NCBI RefSeq assembly: GCF_000733295.1
Contig: NZ_JPMI01000322.1
Span: 1 to 64,000 of the forward strand
Source of the DNA: Archangium violaceum Cb vi76
Lineage (GTDB): Bacteria > Myxococcota > Myxococcia > Myxococcales > Myxococcaceae
DNA: 64,000 nt
Direction: 5' to 3'
Numbering within the stretch: the stretch's first letter is position 1; each line of letters begins with the position of its first letter. The position numbers and the translations under genes are program-made. Positions 17,011 through 25,811 of the stretch are shown here, one piece after another. The notes under the pieces are model-generated. The model did no database searches and had not been told where the DNA came from. It was given only the letters and a program-made list of their open reading frames with translations.

Positions 17011-17679
17011 TCAGCGCCCCAACCCGGCCGTGGCCCGCGGGCAGTCCTTCACGATGGCCTGCGCCTGCGCGTCCCCGTCCTCCGCCTCGCTCAGCGCGCG
17101 CGACACGGAGGTGGTGCACTTGAAGGGCGAGGGCGGTGTCTTCGCGTTGCAGCAGCGCCACCCGTCCAGCTTCTTCAGGTAGCCGAGCGCCTCGCGCTTC
17201 GTGGGCAACACGATGAACCACACCGAGGCGAACACCATCACCAGCCAGAAGCCCTGCCAGCCCAGGCCGCGCTGCCACTTCTTGGTGAACACGGGCACGG
17301 CCTCCGGCTGCACCTTCTGGAGGCGATCACCGTAGCGCCGCTGCACGAAGGGCGAGATGACCAGGTCCACCGGGGCGAGCACGGCCCGCACGAGGCCGCG
17401 CACCGGGCCCGGCGGGCTCCCGTCCGCCACCAGCCGCAGGCCGAGGACACCCCGCCACAACGTCCACCCGCTCAGCCCACCCGCCAGGGACATGGCGAGC
17501 CACGTCACCACCGCGGCCACCACGAGCGCCCGCGGCGTCCGGTCCACGTCCAGCGCCCGCAGCGCCCCCCAACCCAGCAGCGCCGAGGTGGCCAGGTCCA
17601 GAAGGTCCGCGAACCACAGCCGCCACAGGTAGCGGGTGTCGGCCGGTTCGAACTCCGAGGAGAACAGCGCGTCGCTCAT
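17011..17679 (-). CDS. RDD-like integral membrane protein
   Basis: This 222-residue protein has about four hydrophobic segments (LLDLATSALLGWGALRAL; VVAAVVTWLAMSLAGG; FWLVMVFASVWFIVL) and the RDD-like elements FADLLD and WRGVLGLRLVADGSPPGP. A cysteine-containing soluble tail follows the last segment. RDD proteins are small membrane proteins of mostly unknown role, some implicated in transport. The start ATG follows GGGAACGA. It is flanked by small basic proteins on the same strand, with no clear functional link. Confidence 0.65.
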   Translation of the reverse strand: MSDALFSSEFEPADTRYLWRLWFADLLDLATSALLGWGALRALDVDRTPRALVVAAVVTWLAMSLAGGLSGWTLWRGVLGLRLVADGSPPGPVRGLVRAVLAPVDLVISPFVQRRYGDRLQKVQPEAVPVFTKKWQRGLGWQGFWLVMVFASVWFIVLPTKREALGYLKKLDGWRCCNAKTPPSPFKCTTSVSRALSEAEDGDAQAQAIVKDCPRATAGLGR

Positions 17680-17736
17680 TCGTTCCCAGCATAGTCCGCG
17701 AATCGCGCCCGTCTCGGATTTGTTGCGCGCGGGGGC

Positions 17737-17943
17737 TCACCCGCCGTCGCGCTTGAGGTGCATCTGGCTGGGGGGCTTCTTGCGCCCGCGCACGGGCACC
17801 TCTCCGTGGGGACGCTTCGGCAGGTGGGGCTCCGAGGCCGGCCCCAGCCGGGCCCGGGCCAGGAGCCGCTCGCGCCGGAGCAGCGGAAGCTCATCCCGGA
17901 AGGGGGTGGGTCTGCCCTTGCTCGAGTCCGATCGAACCGCCAT
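17737..17943 (-). CDS. 68-residue basic protein, paralogue of the 16041 gene tail
   Basis: This short protein begins MAVRSDSSKGRPTPFRDELP after GGAGG and ends PVRGRKKPPSQMHLKRDGG. The C-terminal block matches that of the 167-residue protein at 16041-16544 (PVQGRKKAPSEM), which supports expression of both. It is basic, lacks membrane segments and is probably cytosolic. Longer upstream starts exist in frame but have no ribosome site. Function unknown. Confidence 0.6.
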   Translation of the reverse strand: MAVRSDSSKGRPTPFRDELPLLRRERLLARARLGPASEPHLPKRPHGEVPVRGRKKPPSQMHLKRDGG

Positions 17944-18053
17944 GTGCTCTCCCTCCTCCGCAAGGTGAGGAATGGGCCCGGCGGACGGCACCGTCATCTC
18001 AGCGGGGGGCGGCGCGGGGCGCTGATCGGCCGCTCGCGGGACGGGAGGGGGCT

Positions 18054-18584
18054 TCAGGAGGTGCGGCGCTTGCCCTGGGCGAGCTCGTCGATGGAGAAGA
18101 GCAGGCCTTCCCGGGGAGCGGCCGTGGGCGCCGTGCGGGCGGCGGAGCGCTTGGACTTCGCGGGCTTCTCGTTGGCCGTCTCCACCAGGGTGGCCTTCAC
18201 GGCGCGGCCCGAGCGGTTCGGCAGGGCCTTGAGGGGCGGCAGGTGCACCTTGCGGCAGTTGCGGCACCAGGACTGCGGCCGGCGCTCGCCGCGGATGATG
18301 CGCGTGCCGAAGTCCTGCTCGGTGGGGCCGATGTGGCCGCAGCGGGGGCAGCGCGACAGCGCCGTCTTCCCCACTTCCTTCGCCAACTGCCGCCCGTGCT
18401 GCACCACCAGCGACAGCGCCGCCACGAATCCCATCTTCTTGGGGGGCGCCGCCGGCTTGCGAGTCCGCTTCTTCCGCTCGCTTCGGCTCTGCACAGGCAT
18501 CAGGTCCGCCCCGTCGAGAAGGTTGCCCTGCTCAAGGACTCGCAACGCGCCGTTGGTGGTCGAGTGGCTCACGGCTCTACTCAT
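18054..18584 (-). CDS. zinc-ribbon protein with basic tails
   Basis: This is about 176 residues. The centre has a two-pair cysteine zinc ribbon, SRCPRCGHIGP and SWCRNCRK (CxxC, then CxxC about 26 residues later), preceded by an Arg/Lys-rich stretch (SERKKRTRKPAAPPKK) and followed by a Lys/Ala-rich tail ending AQGKRRTS. It is likely a nucleic-acid-binding or regulatory protein. The start is uncertain: the ATG at 18584 has G+C-rich third positions after it but no clear ribosome site, and the ATG at 18500 is an alternative. It is divergent from the DUF2267 gene. Confidence 0.6.
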   Translation of the reverse strand: MSRAVSHSTTNGALRVLEQGNLLDGADLMPVQSRSERKKRTRKPAAPPKKMGFVAALSLVVQHGRQLAKEVGKTALSRCPRCGHIGPTEQDFGTRIIRGERRPQSWCRNCRKVHLPPLKALPNRSGRAVKATLVETANEKPAKSKRSAARTAPTAAPREGLLFSIDELAQGKRRTS

Positions 18585-18771
18585 ACTAGGGGGGTCTGAC
18601 ACGCCCTGCTGATCGGCCAGGTCGCCTGGACGCTCCCCTGCCTCCCGGCCCTCCCCGAGCCAGTCCGTCCCCTCTGCCCGGGTCCCCAGAAGCTCCTTCC
18701 TGATCGCCCGCTCCCGCCAGCCCCCCGCCCATGCCCACCTTCCAGAAAACGACACTCCAGAGGAGAGCCCC

Positions 18772-19227
18772 ATGGCCGACACGCCCACCGGCGGACCCAC
18801 GAGCCGCAGTGAGAAGCGCCACCAATCCCACCTGGGCCGCAGCTACGCCGCCTTCATCAAGCACCTGGCCGAGGTAGGGAAGTTGGAGGCGGGACTGGTT
18901 GAGTGTGCGGCGGTGTCGGTCATCAACGCGTTGCTGCACCGCATCCAGCCGGAGGAGGCGAAAGACCTGGAGGCGCAGCTGCCGCGCAAGCTGCTGGAGT
19001 TCCTGCCCACGGAGGGGCCGGAGAAGGCGGCGCGGAAGTATGGCCGGACGCGGGACGACTTCCTGCGGGGGGTGGCGGAGGACCTGGGCAAGGACGCCTC
19101 CGAGGTGGAGAGCCTCGTGCGCGCCGTGTTCCTGGGCCTGCGCGAGCACATCTCGGAGGGCGAGGCGCAGGACGTGGAGAGCAACCTGCCGCCGGATCTG
19201 CAGGACCTGTGGCGGCGCACGCAGTAG
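18772..19227 (+). CDS. DUF2267 domain protein
   Basis: This 151-residue all-helical protein has the DUF2267 pattern: two halves, the first VECAAVSVINALLHRIQPEE then AKDLEAQLPRKLLEFLP, the second VESLVRAVFLGLREHIS then AQDVESNLPPDLQDLW. These halves resemble each other, as usual in the family. AGGAGAG precedes the ATG. DUF2267 proteins occur near stress and envelope genes in many bacteria, but no biochemical role is established. It is transcribed divergently from the zinc-ribbon gene. Confidence 0.83.
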   Translation: MADTPTGGPTSRSEKRHQSHLGRSYAAFIKHLAEVGKLEAGLVECAAVSVINALLHRIQPEEAKDLEAQLPRKLLEFLPTEGPEKAARKYGRTRDDFLRGVAEDLGKDASEVESLVRAVFLGLREHISEGEAQDVESNLPPDLQDLWRRTQ

Positions 19228-19309
19228 GGGGCCCGGGGCACCTCCCGGCCGCGCGGCGTGGCAACGGAGCCAACCGTTGGACCCGTTGCTCCCGGTCGCG
19301 GCCGGAGCC

Positions 19310-20809
19310 TCAGGGCGCGCTCGTGTCGTCTCCTCCGGCGGTGGAGGCGGGGAAGACGGGGGTGCCGCCCGGCGTGGTCGGATCATGCGGGAGGCTGCCG
19401 CGCGGGCTGCGCAGGTAGACGAAGGGCGTGGCGAAGAGGAAGTTGCTCACCCGGGACGTATAGATGTCCGCGTAGCGCTCCACCTGGCGCGCCAGGTGGC
19501 TCTTGTCGTTGCCCGCCCGCGTGAGCAGGCCCCAGATGGGGTTGGACAGCTCGCTGGCGGCGCGCGCCATGGGGCCCAGCTCCGTGTCGAGCTCCTCCAG
19601 TCGCAGGCGCAGCTCGGAGGCGCGGGCGTGCAACTGCTCGTCCGGGGGCGAGGGCTCGCGCGGGCCGTAGCCCAGCCGCCGCCGCTGCAGCTCCAGCCGC
19701 ACCTGGCAGGCCTCGGCCTCCAGCCGCTCCTTGTGCTGCATGCGCTCGGCCAGCCGCGCCTCGGTGGCCCGGAAGGCGCTGATGGCGCGAATCTCGTCCT
19801 CCAGCTCGCGGAGGACGAGCGCGGTGCGCCAGCGCAGCACGTTCTTGGTGACGTGCACGTCGCCGAACATGTGGTCGCCCACGTAGAGGATTTCATCCCC
19901 GCTCATGCCCAGCGAGCGCTCCACCTCCGTGGCGCTGCCGCCGAAGTAGGGCACGCCCGGCTTGAGCGGCCCCGCGTGCGGACGCAGCAGCCCCTCCTGT
20001 CCCTGCACCGTCACCACCTCGAAGAGCGAGGAGCGCGTGGTGAAGAACTCGGGCTTGCGCGCGCTGACGATGACCACGTCGAACAGCTCGCGCCACGTCA
20101 TCCCCTCGAGGAAGGGGTCGAACGCCGCGTGCATCATGGGCAGCGTGTACGCCCACTCGCTGTTGGTGATGAGCAGCAGCTTCTTGCCCGCGTTCTTTTG
20201 ATCCAACAGCGCCAGGGCCGTGTCCGGCTCGGCCAGCACGTAGCGGCCCGGGTCGGCGATGATCTCCGCCTTGAGCGCGCCCTCCATGTGGGTGGCATCC
20301 AGGCTGCGGCGCACGTGCTCGTAGACGTCCGTGTAGCCCATGGGCCCGGCGAGCTTGCCGGCGTCCAGCAGGTCCACCACCTGGCAATACAGACACGCCT
20401 CGGAAAGTGAGAACAAGGTATTGAGAAAGACCCAGCGCCGCTCGGACAGGTCGATGATGGTGCGGGCGTACTCGTTGCGCTGGTTCTCGAAGTCCATGGG
20501 CCGGGTGCCATGGAGGGCCTTCTTCACGAAGCCGAAGCGGTTGGCCTTGAGGAGGTTGCCTTTCTCGGTGTCGATGATCAGGCCGCGCATGGCGAGCATC
20601 GGATCGAAGGTGAGGTGGCCCACGGGCCAGCCCTGCGCCACGAGCCGATCGCGCATGTGCTCGTAGGCCCTTTGTTCCCACGCCTCCACTTTGTAATGGA
20701 TGAGCGTGTAGTCCATGTCATAGCCGATGGCCTTGATGGCCCTCATGTTGAGGGTGCGATTACAGAAGAGCCCGCGCTCGGGTGGGGGGGCTGTCAGGTT
20801 CCCGGTCAT
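19310..20809 (-). CDS. HAD-superfamily 5'-nucleotidase (cytosolic purine nucleotidase-like)
   Basis: This 499-residue protein has the HAD motif I DMDYTL (Asp31, Asp33), motif II LLLITNSEW and motif III/IV YVGDHMFGDV, as in the HAD-IG 5'-nucleotidase family related to cytosolic 5'-nucleotidase II. The start RGLFCNRTLNMRAIKAIGYD is conserved in bacterial members, supporting the ATG at 20809, although its ribosome site is weak. A coiled-coil insertion (EARLAERMQHKERLEAEACQ) precedes the C-terminal third, and the tail is Gly/Ser-rich. It would dephosphorylate nucleoside monophosphates in the cytosol. It is convergent with the DUF2267 gene. Confidence 0.85.
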   Translation of the reverse strand: MTGNLTAPPPERGLFCNRTLNMRAIKAIGYDMDYTLIHYKVEAWEQRAYEHMRDRLVAQGWPVGHLTFDPMLAMRGLIIDTEKGNLLKANRFGFVKKALHGTRPMDFENQRNEYARTIIDLSERRWVFLNTLFSLSEACLYCQVVDLLDAGKLAGPMGYTDVYEHVRRSLDATHMEGALKAEIIADPGRYVLAEPDTALALLDQKNAGKKLLLITNSEWAYTLPMMHAAFDPFLEGMTWRELFDVVIVSARKPEFFTTRSSLFEVVTVQGQEGLLRPHAGPLKPGVPYFGGSATEVERSLGMSGDEILYVGDHMFGDVHVTKNVLRWRTALVLRELEDEIRAISAFRATEARLAERMQHKERLEAEACQVRLELQRRRLGYGPREPSPPDEQLHARASELRLRLEELDTELGPMARAASELSNPIWGLLTRAGNDKSHLARQVERYADIYTSRVSNFLFATPFVYLRSPRGSLPHDPTTPGGTPVFPASTAGGDDTSAP

Positions 20810-20922
20810 ATGCCTACGTTCGTGCCCTGGCCGGTGCCAAAAGTCGATACTTCTGGCGGGGTGGGCGTTGGTGGAGGGCGGGGAGCTGGCCAGGACCCGC
20901 CGCAGAGTGAGGGGAGTCGAAC

Positions 20923-21597
20923 ATGCGGGGTCTGCCAGGGCTCGCGGTGTTGGTCGTGGCGTTGGTGGCGGGGGGAGCGAGTGCCGGGGACGGGTGGGAA
21001 CAGGTCGCCGACGGCGAGGTGACCATCCGGGTTCGCAAACGGGCGGACATTCCGGGCTGCCGGGAAGTCTGGGCGGAAGGCGTGATGAAGGCCGGCATCC
21101 AGGACATCCAGTCGGTGCTTCGAGACCATGAGAGCTTCCGGCAGTGGATGCCCTATGTGACGGAATCGCGGGTGCTGTCGACAGGGCCCGAGGGAACGCG
21201 CGTCACGTACACGAAGTTGGACCTGCCCGTCGTCTCCAACCGGGATTACGTGGTGCGCGTGGTGGACGAGCAGCTGCTGGAGGCGGATGGGACGGGCACG
21301 TTCCGCCAGAAGTGGTCCGCGGACAACCAGGCGCTGCCGGAGCAGGAGGGCGTGGTGCGGCTGCGTCACAACGAGGGCAGTTGGGTCATCACTCCGCGCG
21401 GCGAGGGCAAGGCGCACTTCGTCTACCGCTTCACGGTGGAGACGGGTGGCTCCATTCCCGGCTTCCTGGCGGGGTTCGGCCAGAAGGACGCGGTGCTGGA
21501 CACGGTGCGCGCGGTGGAGAAGCGGGCGCGCAAGCAGGCCTCGGCACGTGTCGCGGGGGGGCAGACGGCGACGGGCGGTTCTCCCCGGCCACTGTAG
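20923..21597 (+). CDS. exported START domain (SRPBCC) lipid-binding protein
   Basis: This 224-residue protein has a signal peptide (GLAVLVVALVAGGASA) followed by a START-like ligand pocket from about residue 25 to 200: VWAEGVMKAGIQDIQSVLRD, FRQWMPYVTESRVLS, LPVVSNRDYVVRVVDE and the C-terminal helix AVLDTVRAVEKRARKQA. START/SRPBCC domains bind lipids or sterols; this one would act in the periplasm. GGGGAG precedes the ATG. It is divergent from the nucleotidase gene, and nothing nearby suggests a specific lipid. Confidence 0.8.
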   Translation: MRGLPGLAVLVVALVAGGASAGDGWEQVADGEVTIRVRKRADIPGCREVWAEGVMKAGIQDIQSVLRDHESFRQWMPYVTESRVLSTGPEGTRVTYTKLDLPVVSNRDYVVRVVDEQLLEADGTGTFRQKWSADNQALPEQEGVVRLRHNEGSWVITPRGEGKAHFVYRFTVETGGSIPGFLAGFGQKDAVLDTVRAVEKRARKQASARVAGGQTATGGSPRPL

Positions 21598-21627
21598 GAC
21601 TCGGGACGGGGACTCGGGGCGTGGGAC

Positions 21628-22437
21628 TCAGGACAGCCCCACCCCGAGCAGCACGAGGGTGAGGGTGCCGGCCACGCCCAGCGTCCAGCCGATGGAGTGC
21701 AGCCGGCGGGGTGAGGGCAGGGCCACGCACAGGCCGAGCGCCACGAGGCCCACGGGCAGCAGCGCCAGCACACGCAGGGGCTGCAGCCCGGAGGCGAGCG
21801 CCCAGAGGACCGCGCTGACGAGGGCGGCGGCCACGAAGGCGGCGCCCGTGCACCGCAGCCGCTCGCGGTGCGCCTGGGGCCGGTGGCTGGCGATGACGGT
21901 GCGCACGGCCAGGGTGGCCAGCCCGAAGGACAGCCCATAGGTGCCCCAGAGCGTCAGCGCGGTGGACGCGGGCATGCCACCGGCCATGGCGATGGGCACG
22001 GCCCAGGCTCCGAGCGCGAGCGCGGCGAGCACCTCGCCCGAGAGCGTGCGCTCCTGCCGTTTCCAGGCGAGCAGGAGCACCTCGCCGCCGAGGATGACGG
22101 GCAGCATGAGGAAGGGCCGGGCCTCGGCGGGCAGGGAGAGGGCGCCGAGCACGAAGGCCAGTGCACCCACCGCACCGGCGAGCAGGCCCCACCACCGGGC
22201 GCGGGCGCCATCCCGCTCGCCGCGGCGCGCGCCCCGGTGGCCGAGCAGCAGCAGCACTGGCTCATGGGCGAGCAGGCAGGTGAGCGCGGCGCCGGAGAGC
22301 CAGAGGGCGCTGGCGGGCGCGCCGGAGACGAAGAGGGCGGTGGCCAGGGGCAGGCCGAGCTGGAACCAGACGCCGTGCTCGCGGGGAAGGAGTCCCTGGA
22401 GGAGCGGGCCCGTGGGGTGGGTGGAGAGGGAGGTCAT
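21628..22437 (-). CDS. YwiC-like integral membrane protein
   Basis: This 269-residue polytopic protein contains about seven hydrophobic segments and the family signature LPREHGVWFQLGLPLATAL, as in YwiC-like proteins. GAGGACA precedes the ATG at 22437, and the longer upstream frame has no signal for a start. YwiC-like proteins have no firmly known role; in some genomes they neighbour nitrate or nitrite genes, which are absent here. The gene is convergent with the START gene and divergent from the DksA-type gene. Confidence 0.78.
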   Translation of the reverse strand: MTSLSTHPTGPLLQGLLPREHGVWFQLGLPLATALFVSGAPASALWLSGAALTCLLAHEPVLLLLGHRGARRGERDGARARWWGLLAGAVGALAFVLGALSLPAEARPFLMLPVILGGEVLLLAWKRQERTLSGEVLAALALGAWAVPIAMAGGMPASTALTLWGTYGLSFGLATLAVRTVIASHRPQAHRERLRCTGAAFVAAALVSAVLWALASGLQPLRVLALLPVGLVALGLCVALPSPRRLHSIGWTLGVAGTLTLVLLGVGLS

Positions 22438-22673
22438 CGCGTGTCCTCGTGCATGCCCACACCTGGAGCAAGGGGTGTTCCAGCTCGCGCTCGGGAGGAG
22501 CCGGGAGCCCGCCTGCGCAACGGGTGCACAGGACGTCGTGGGGGGCCGCAAAGCTTGCGCGTGGGGGGCGGGTTTCCCAGGAGATGGCGGCGGGAGGCAC
22601 GGTTCCTGAAATGGGCTGCGAGCACTGGCCGCGCCGGGTCCCCCGGGGTGTGTCGGAGAAGCGGGGAAGCGCC

Positions 22674-23015
22674 ATGAACACGTTGATGGACGAGGCCCGG
22701 ATCGCGTTGATTCAGCGGCGGAGCAGCTTGCGAAGCCTGCTGCGGCTCACCCGGACGGAGGCAGGTGCGCAGGGGAGGGGACGAGCGCCGGACCTGGTGG
22801 ACGATGCGGGCGGGAAGAGCGCGGAGACGGTCCGGGCGCGGCTGTCGGAGCGGGAGGAGCGGGAGCTGCGGGACATCGACGACGCCCTGGTGCGCATCGA
22901 GCAGGGCCGGTTCGGGCACTGCGCGCGTTGCGGAGGGGCGATCGGCCGACACCGGCTGCGGGCCATCCCCGAGGCACGTCACTGCATGGCATGCAGCGAG
23001 CAGGTGGGCCGCTGA
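22674..23015 (+). CDS. TraR/DksA-type C4 zinc-finger protein
   Basis: This 113-residue protein contains a helical N-terminal part (EREERELRDIDDALVRIEQG) and the C-terminal zinc finger GHCARCGGAIGRHRLRA then ARHCMAC (CxxC, CxxC), the TraR/DksA pattern in which the finger packs against a coiled coil entering the RNA polymerase secondary channel. It lacks the usual DxxDxA tip motif, so it may not be a true DksA. The start is an ATG at 22674. It could be a stringent-response or stress modifier. A palindrome about 60 bases downstream may be its terminator. Confidence 0.82.
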   Translation: MNTLMDEARIALIQRRSSLRSLLRLTRTEAGAQGRGRAPDLVDDAGGKSAETVRARLSEREERELRDIDDALVRIEQGRFGHCARCGGAIGRHRLRAIPEARHCMACSEQVGR

Positions 23016-23072
23016 GGCCTTCCTCCGCGAACGCGGGCCGGGCTCCTTCGGTGGAAGGACAGCGGACCTCAT

Positions 23073-23091
23073 CTCCGGAGTCACTCCGGAG
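23073..23091 (+). terminator. possible terminator hairpin after the DksA-type gene
   Basis: CTCCGGAG-TCA-CTCCGGAG can fold as an 8-bp stem with a three-base loop, extended by flanking ATCTC/GAGAT with a bulge. The T-tract is modest (TGGTTTTCC about 20 bases on). It sits between the DksA-type gene and the DUF2381 gene. Confidence 0.35.
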
Positions 23092-23154
23092 GAGATGACC
23101 GCGCAAGTGGTTTTCCGCTTGCCTTCATGGGGACCCGCCACGTAGGTTGCTCCC

Positions 23155-23988
23155 GTGCGCCCTGGAGCCTGGTTCCTGTTGCCCGTGCTGCTCTCCCTGC
23201 CGGCCACGGCCTCCTCGCGGGCGGCAGGGCCAGTGCTCCAGCGGCGCACGCTCGTCTTCCCCTCGCGGCCCGCGCAGGTGCCCCCGCCGGAGCTGTACGT
23301 GGCCGCCGGTGTGGCCACGCTCGTGTTGTTCGAAACACCTCCACGGCCCGAGGCCCAGGTGCTCGTGCGGGAGGAGGGGCGCATCCACCTCGGCCGCATG
23401 GAGGATGGCTCGGTGCTGCTCGTTCCCACCGAGGACCTCGTTCCGGGCGAGCGGGTGCTCTTCTCCGTGGCCACTCCAGCCGGCGCGGAGCCCCTGCGCT
23501 TCGTGCTCGTCACCCGGCGCGACGCGGTGGATGTACGGGTGCGCGTGGTGCGTGCCCAGCCCTCCGCCGATGAGGATGGCGCGGAGCTCGTGGCCCGCAG
23601 CCTGCTCGACGCGCCGGATGCGCGTGCCACGCTCGCCTTCCCCCAAGAGGGGGTGCAGTACGAATCAGGGGAATCGCGGGGCCGGGTCGACTCCGTGCTC
23701 TGGGTGGGGCGGCGCTTCTTCATCGCCGTGTCCGTGCGTGGACGCAAGAAGGATGTGCCCCCCTGGCGGCTGGTGCAGGCGCGGCTGCGGGTGACGCTCC
23801 CGGACGGTGTCCTGCTGGAGTGGCCCGCGCGGCTGGTGACGGGGGCGGCGGACCCATGGCTCGAACGTCACATCGTGACCGGCCTGCTTCCGGAGGGGGG
23901 CTCGGAGGTGGAGCTGGCGCTGGATGGCGAGGACGCTCCCGGGCCCTTCCGTCCATTGGTCCGGGACGAGGAGCCATCGCGGCCATGA
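23155..23988 (+). CDS. DUF2381 family exported protein
   Basis: This 277-residue protein has a signal peptide (WFLLPVLLSLPATASSRAAG) and matches the DUF2381 family (TIGR02268), a paralogous family found almost only in myxobacteria. Its markers are an N-terminal beta domain beginning RTLVFPSRPAQVPPPELYVA, the VPTEDLVPGERVLFSVA block, and WVGRRFFIAVSVRGRKKDVP near the end. Its stop overlaps the start of the Ser/Thr kinase gene (ATGA). The pairing of a DUF2381 protein with a membrane kinase recurs in this group and suggests a periplasmic ligand-sensor partner, but no function is proven. Start is a GTG with a weak ribosome site. Confidence 0.85.
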   Translation: MRPGAWFLLPVLLSLPATASSRAAGPVLQRRTLVFPSRPAQVPPPELYVAAGVATLVLFETPPRPEAQVLVREEGRIHLGRMEDGSVLLVPTEDLVPGERVLFSVATPAGAEPLRFVLVTRRDAVDVRVRVVRAQPSADEDGAELVARSLLDAPDARATLAFPQEGVQYESGESRGRVDSVLWVGRRFFIAVSVRGRKKDVPPWRLVQARLRVTLPDGVLLEWPARLVTGAADPWLERHIVTGLLPEGGSEVELALDGEDAPGPFRPLVRDEEPSRP

Positions 23989-25808
23989 GCACACCACTGC
24001 ACCCCCACCAACTGCGCGAGGGGGAGATGGTGCGGGATTTCCGTATCGTGCGCTGGCTGGGCGCCGGGGGGTTCTCCTTCGCCTTCCTGGTGGAGCGCGG
24101 AGGCCACCAGTACTTCATGAAGGTGGCGGCCCGGCCCCTGTCGCGGGAGGACGCGGACCGGGTGGATGACTGGATGCGCCGCGAGGTGACCTCGCTGGAA
24201 CTGCTGCATCACACCCACCTGCTGCCGGTGCTCGAATGGGGCCGGTGGCCGGAAGTGGAGACGGGCTACGGCTACTTCGTCACGCCCTACGTCCAGGGCA
24301 GCACGTTCCATGTCTGGCGTTGGCGTGAGCGTGCCTCGCTCCACCGCTCGGTGGGCATGGTGTGCGCGTACCTGGAGGCCCTGGCGGTGCTGCACGTTCG
24401 CGGGGTGTGTCACCGCGATATCAAGGCGGACAACCTCCTGGTGCGCCAGGAGGACGACAAGCCCTTCCTCATCGACTTCGGCTCGGTGCACCTGCCGTGG
24501 GCCCGCGCGCTCACGGAGGGGTTGGCGCCGGGCACGCTCTACTGCCAGCCTCCCGAGGCCGTGGTCTTCCTGGTGTCCGAGGCCTTTCAGCCCGGCTCCC
24601 GCCTGGAGGCCCGGCCCGAGGCGGACCTGTACGCCGTGGGGCTGCTGCTCTACGAGACGCTCACCAATTGCCGTCCCTTCAGCACCCGGCTGACGCTGGA
24701 GCAGCTGCTGATCGCCATCGGCACCGCGATGCCTCCGGATCCCCGGACGTTCGACCCCGGGCTCCCCGCGGGCCTGTGCGCGCTCGTCATGCGGCTGCTG
24801 GCGAAGAATCCCGGGGAGCGCCCCTCGAGCGCCTGGGCCGTGCGCGAGGAGCTGCTGCGGATGCGGGACGAGGAGGGGCACACCGACGTGTGGCAGGCTC
24901 CGGCCCGACGGCCTTCGGAGTGCCCGTGGGCGAGCGAGGTGCCCGCGGGGATGGAGCTGTTGCGGGAGGTGGCGGAAGACGCCCCGGCACCGGAGCCCGC
25001 GCCTGCTCCCGCTGCTCCCGCCGAGCCCGAATCGGGTGGAGGCGCTGCCTCCGGAGGGGCGGGGTGGAGGGAGCGGCGCCGGGTGCTCGTCACTCTGGCG
25101 CTCCTGGTGGGGTTGCTCGGGATAGGGTGGATGCTCTCCTCCGAGAAAGGAACGCACCCCGTGTCCTCCGCTCCCCCTTCCGCGACCTCCAATGATTCCT
25201 CCCCGGCGTGGGCGTCCTCTCGCGTGTGCCGGGTGCTCGCCGGGATGGTGAGCCTGTCCACCGCGCAGCTCATCGGGTGCGCCACCGTCCCCGCGAGGCC
25301 CGATCCCCTCAGCTACCTGGAGCGGTGTCCCGCCGAGGCCCGTGCCACCCCCGCGCGGCTGGGCCTCGAGCCCCGTGAGCACCCCTCCTTCCTGGAGACG
25401 GGGACTCCGGCCTCGCGACGCACCATCGAGGACGGTGGCGCGCTCAACCTCGAGCCGGGTCCCGTCACCGCCGACATGGTCGCCATGGTGAATGGCAAGG
25501 AGGTGTGGTTCAAGATCTCCGGCGAAGCGGTGACGCTGCCCCACCGGGTCTACATCCAGTTCGATCGCATCCATCCGCCGGAGGGGGAGCCGTTGCCCAT
25601 CTGTGGCGTGGCCGTGGATGACATCCACCAGTACGGCATCCCGACGTACGCGAAGCTGCCCATCGAGGGCAACGAGGTGGACCCGGAGAAGGTGGACAAG
25701 AGCCCGGGGAGCGTGGTGCTCAATGATCCGCGCTTCGAGACGGTGTTGCGGGGGCCGGAGGGTTACGACATGCCCCGCATCAAGTGGGCGCCGCCGGGCT
25801 GGCGCTGA
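23985..25808 (+). CDS. membrane Ser/Thr protein kinase, PknB-type
   Basis: This 607-residue protein has a kinase domain at about residues 18-300: glycine loop GAGGFS (26-31), Lys46, HRD at 143-145 in CHRDIKADNLL, DFG at 164-166, and PEADLYAVGLLLYETLT. A Pro/Ala-rich linker (about 330-360) and one membrane segment (367-384, LVTLALLVGLLGIGWML) lead to an extracytoplasmic domain of about 220 residues with four cysteines and no PASTA repeats. It should phosphorylate Ser/Thr in response to an external signal. The ATG overlaps the DUF2381 stop. The external domain, with the YIQFDRIHPPEGEPLP block, is not recognised. Confidence 0.9.
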   Translation: MSTPLHPHQLREGEMVRDFRIVRWLGAGGFSFAFLVERGGHQYFMKVAARPLSREDADRVDDWMRREVTSLELLHHTHLLPVLEWGRWPEVETGYGYFVTPYVQGSTFHVWRWRERASLHRSVGMVCAYLEALAVLHVRGVCHRDIKADNLLVRQEDDKPFLIDFGSVHLPWARALTEGLAPGTLYCQPPEAVVFLVSEAFQPGSRLEARPEADLYAVGLLLYETLTNCRPFSTRLTLEQLLIAIGTAMPPDPRTFDPGLPAGLCALVMRLLAKNPGERPSSAWAVREELLRMRDEEGHTDVWQAPARRPSECPWASEVPAGMELLREVAEDAPAPEPAPAPAAPAEPESGGGAASGGAGWRERRRVLVTLALLVGLLGIGWMLSSEKGTHPVSSAPPSATSNDSSPAWASSRVCRVLAGMVSLSTAQLIGCATVPARPDPLSYLERCPAEARATPARLGLEPREHPSFLETGTPASRRTIEDGGALNLEPGPVTADMVAMVNGKEVWFKISGEAVTLPHRVYIQFDRIHPPEGEPLPICGVAVDDIHQYGIPTYAKLPIEGNEVDPEKVDKSPGSVVLNDPRFETVLRGPEGYDMPRIKWAPPGWR

Positions 25809-25811
25809 GGC

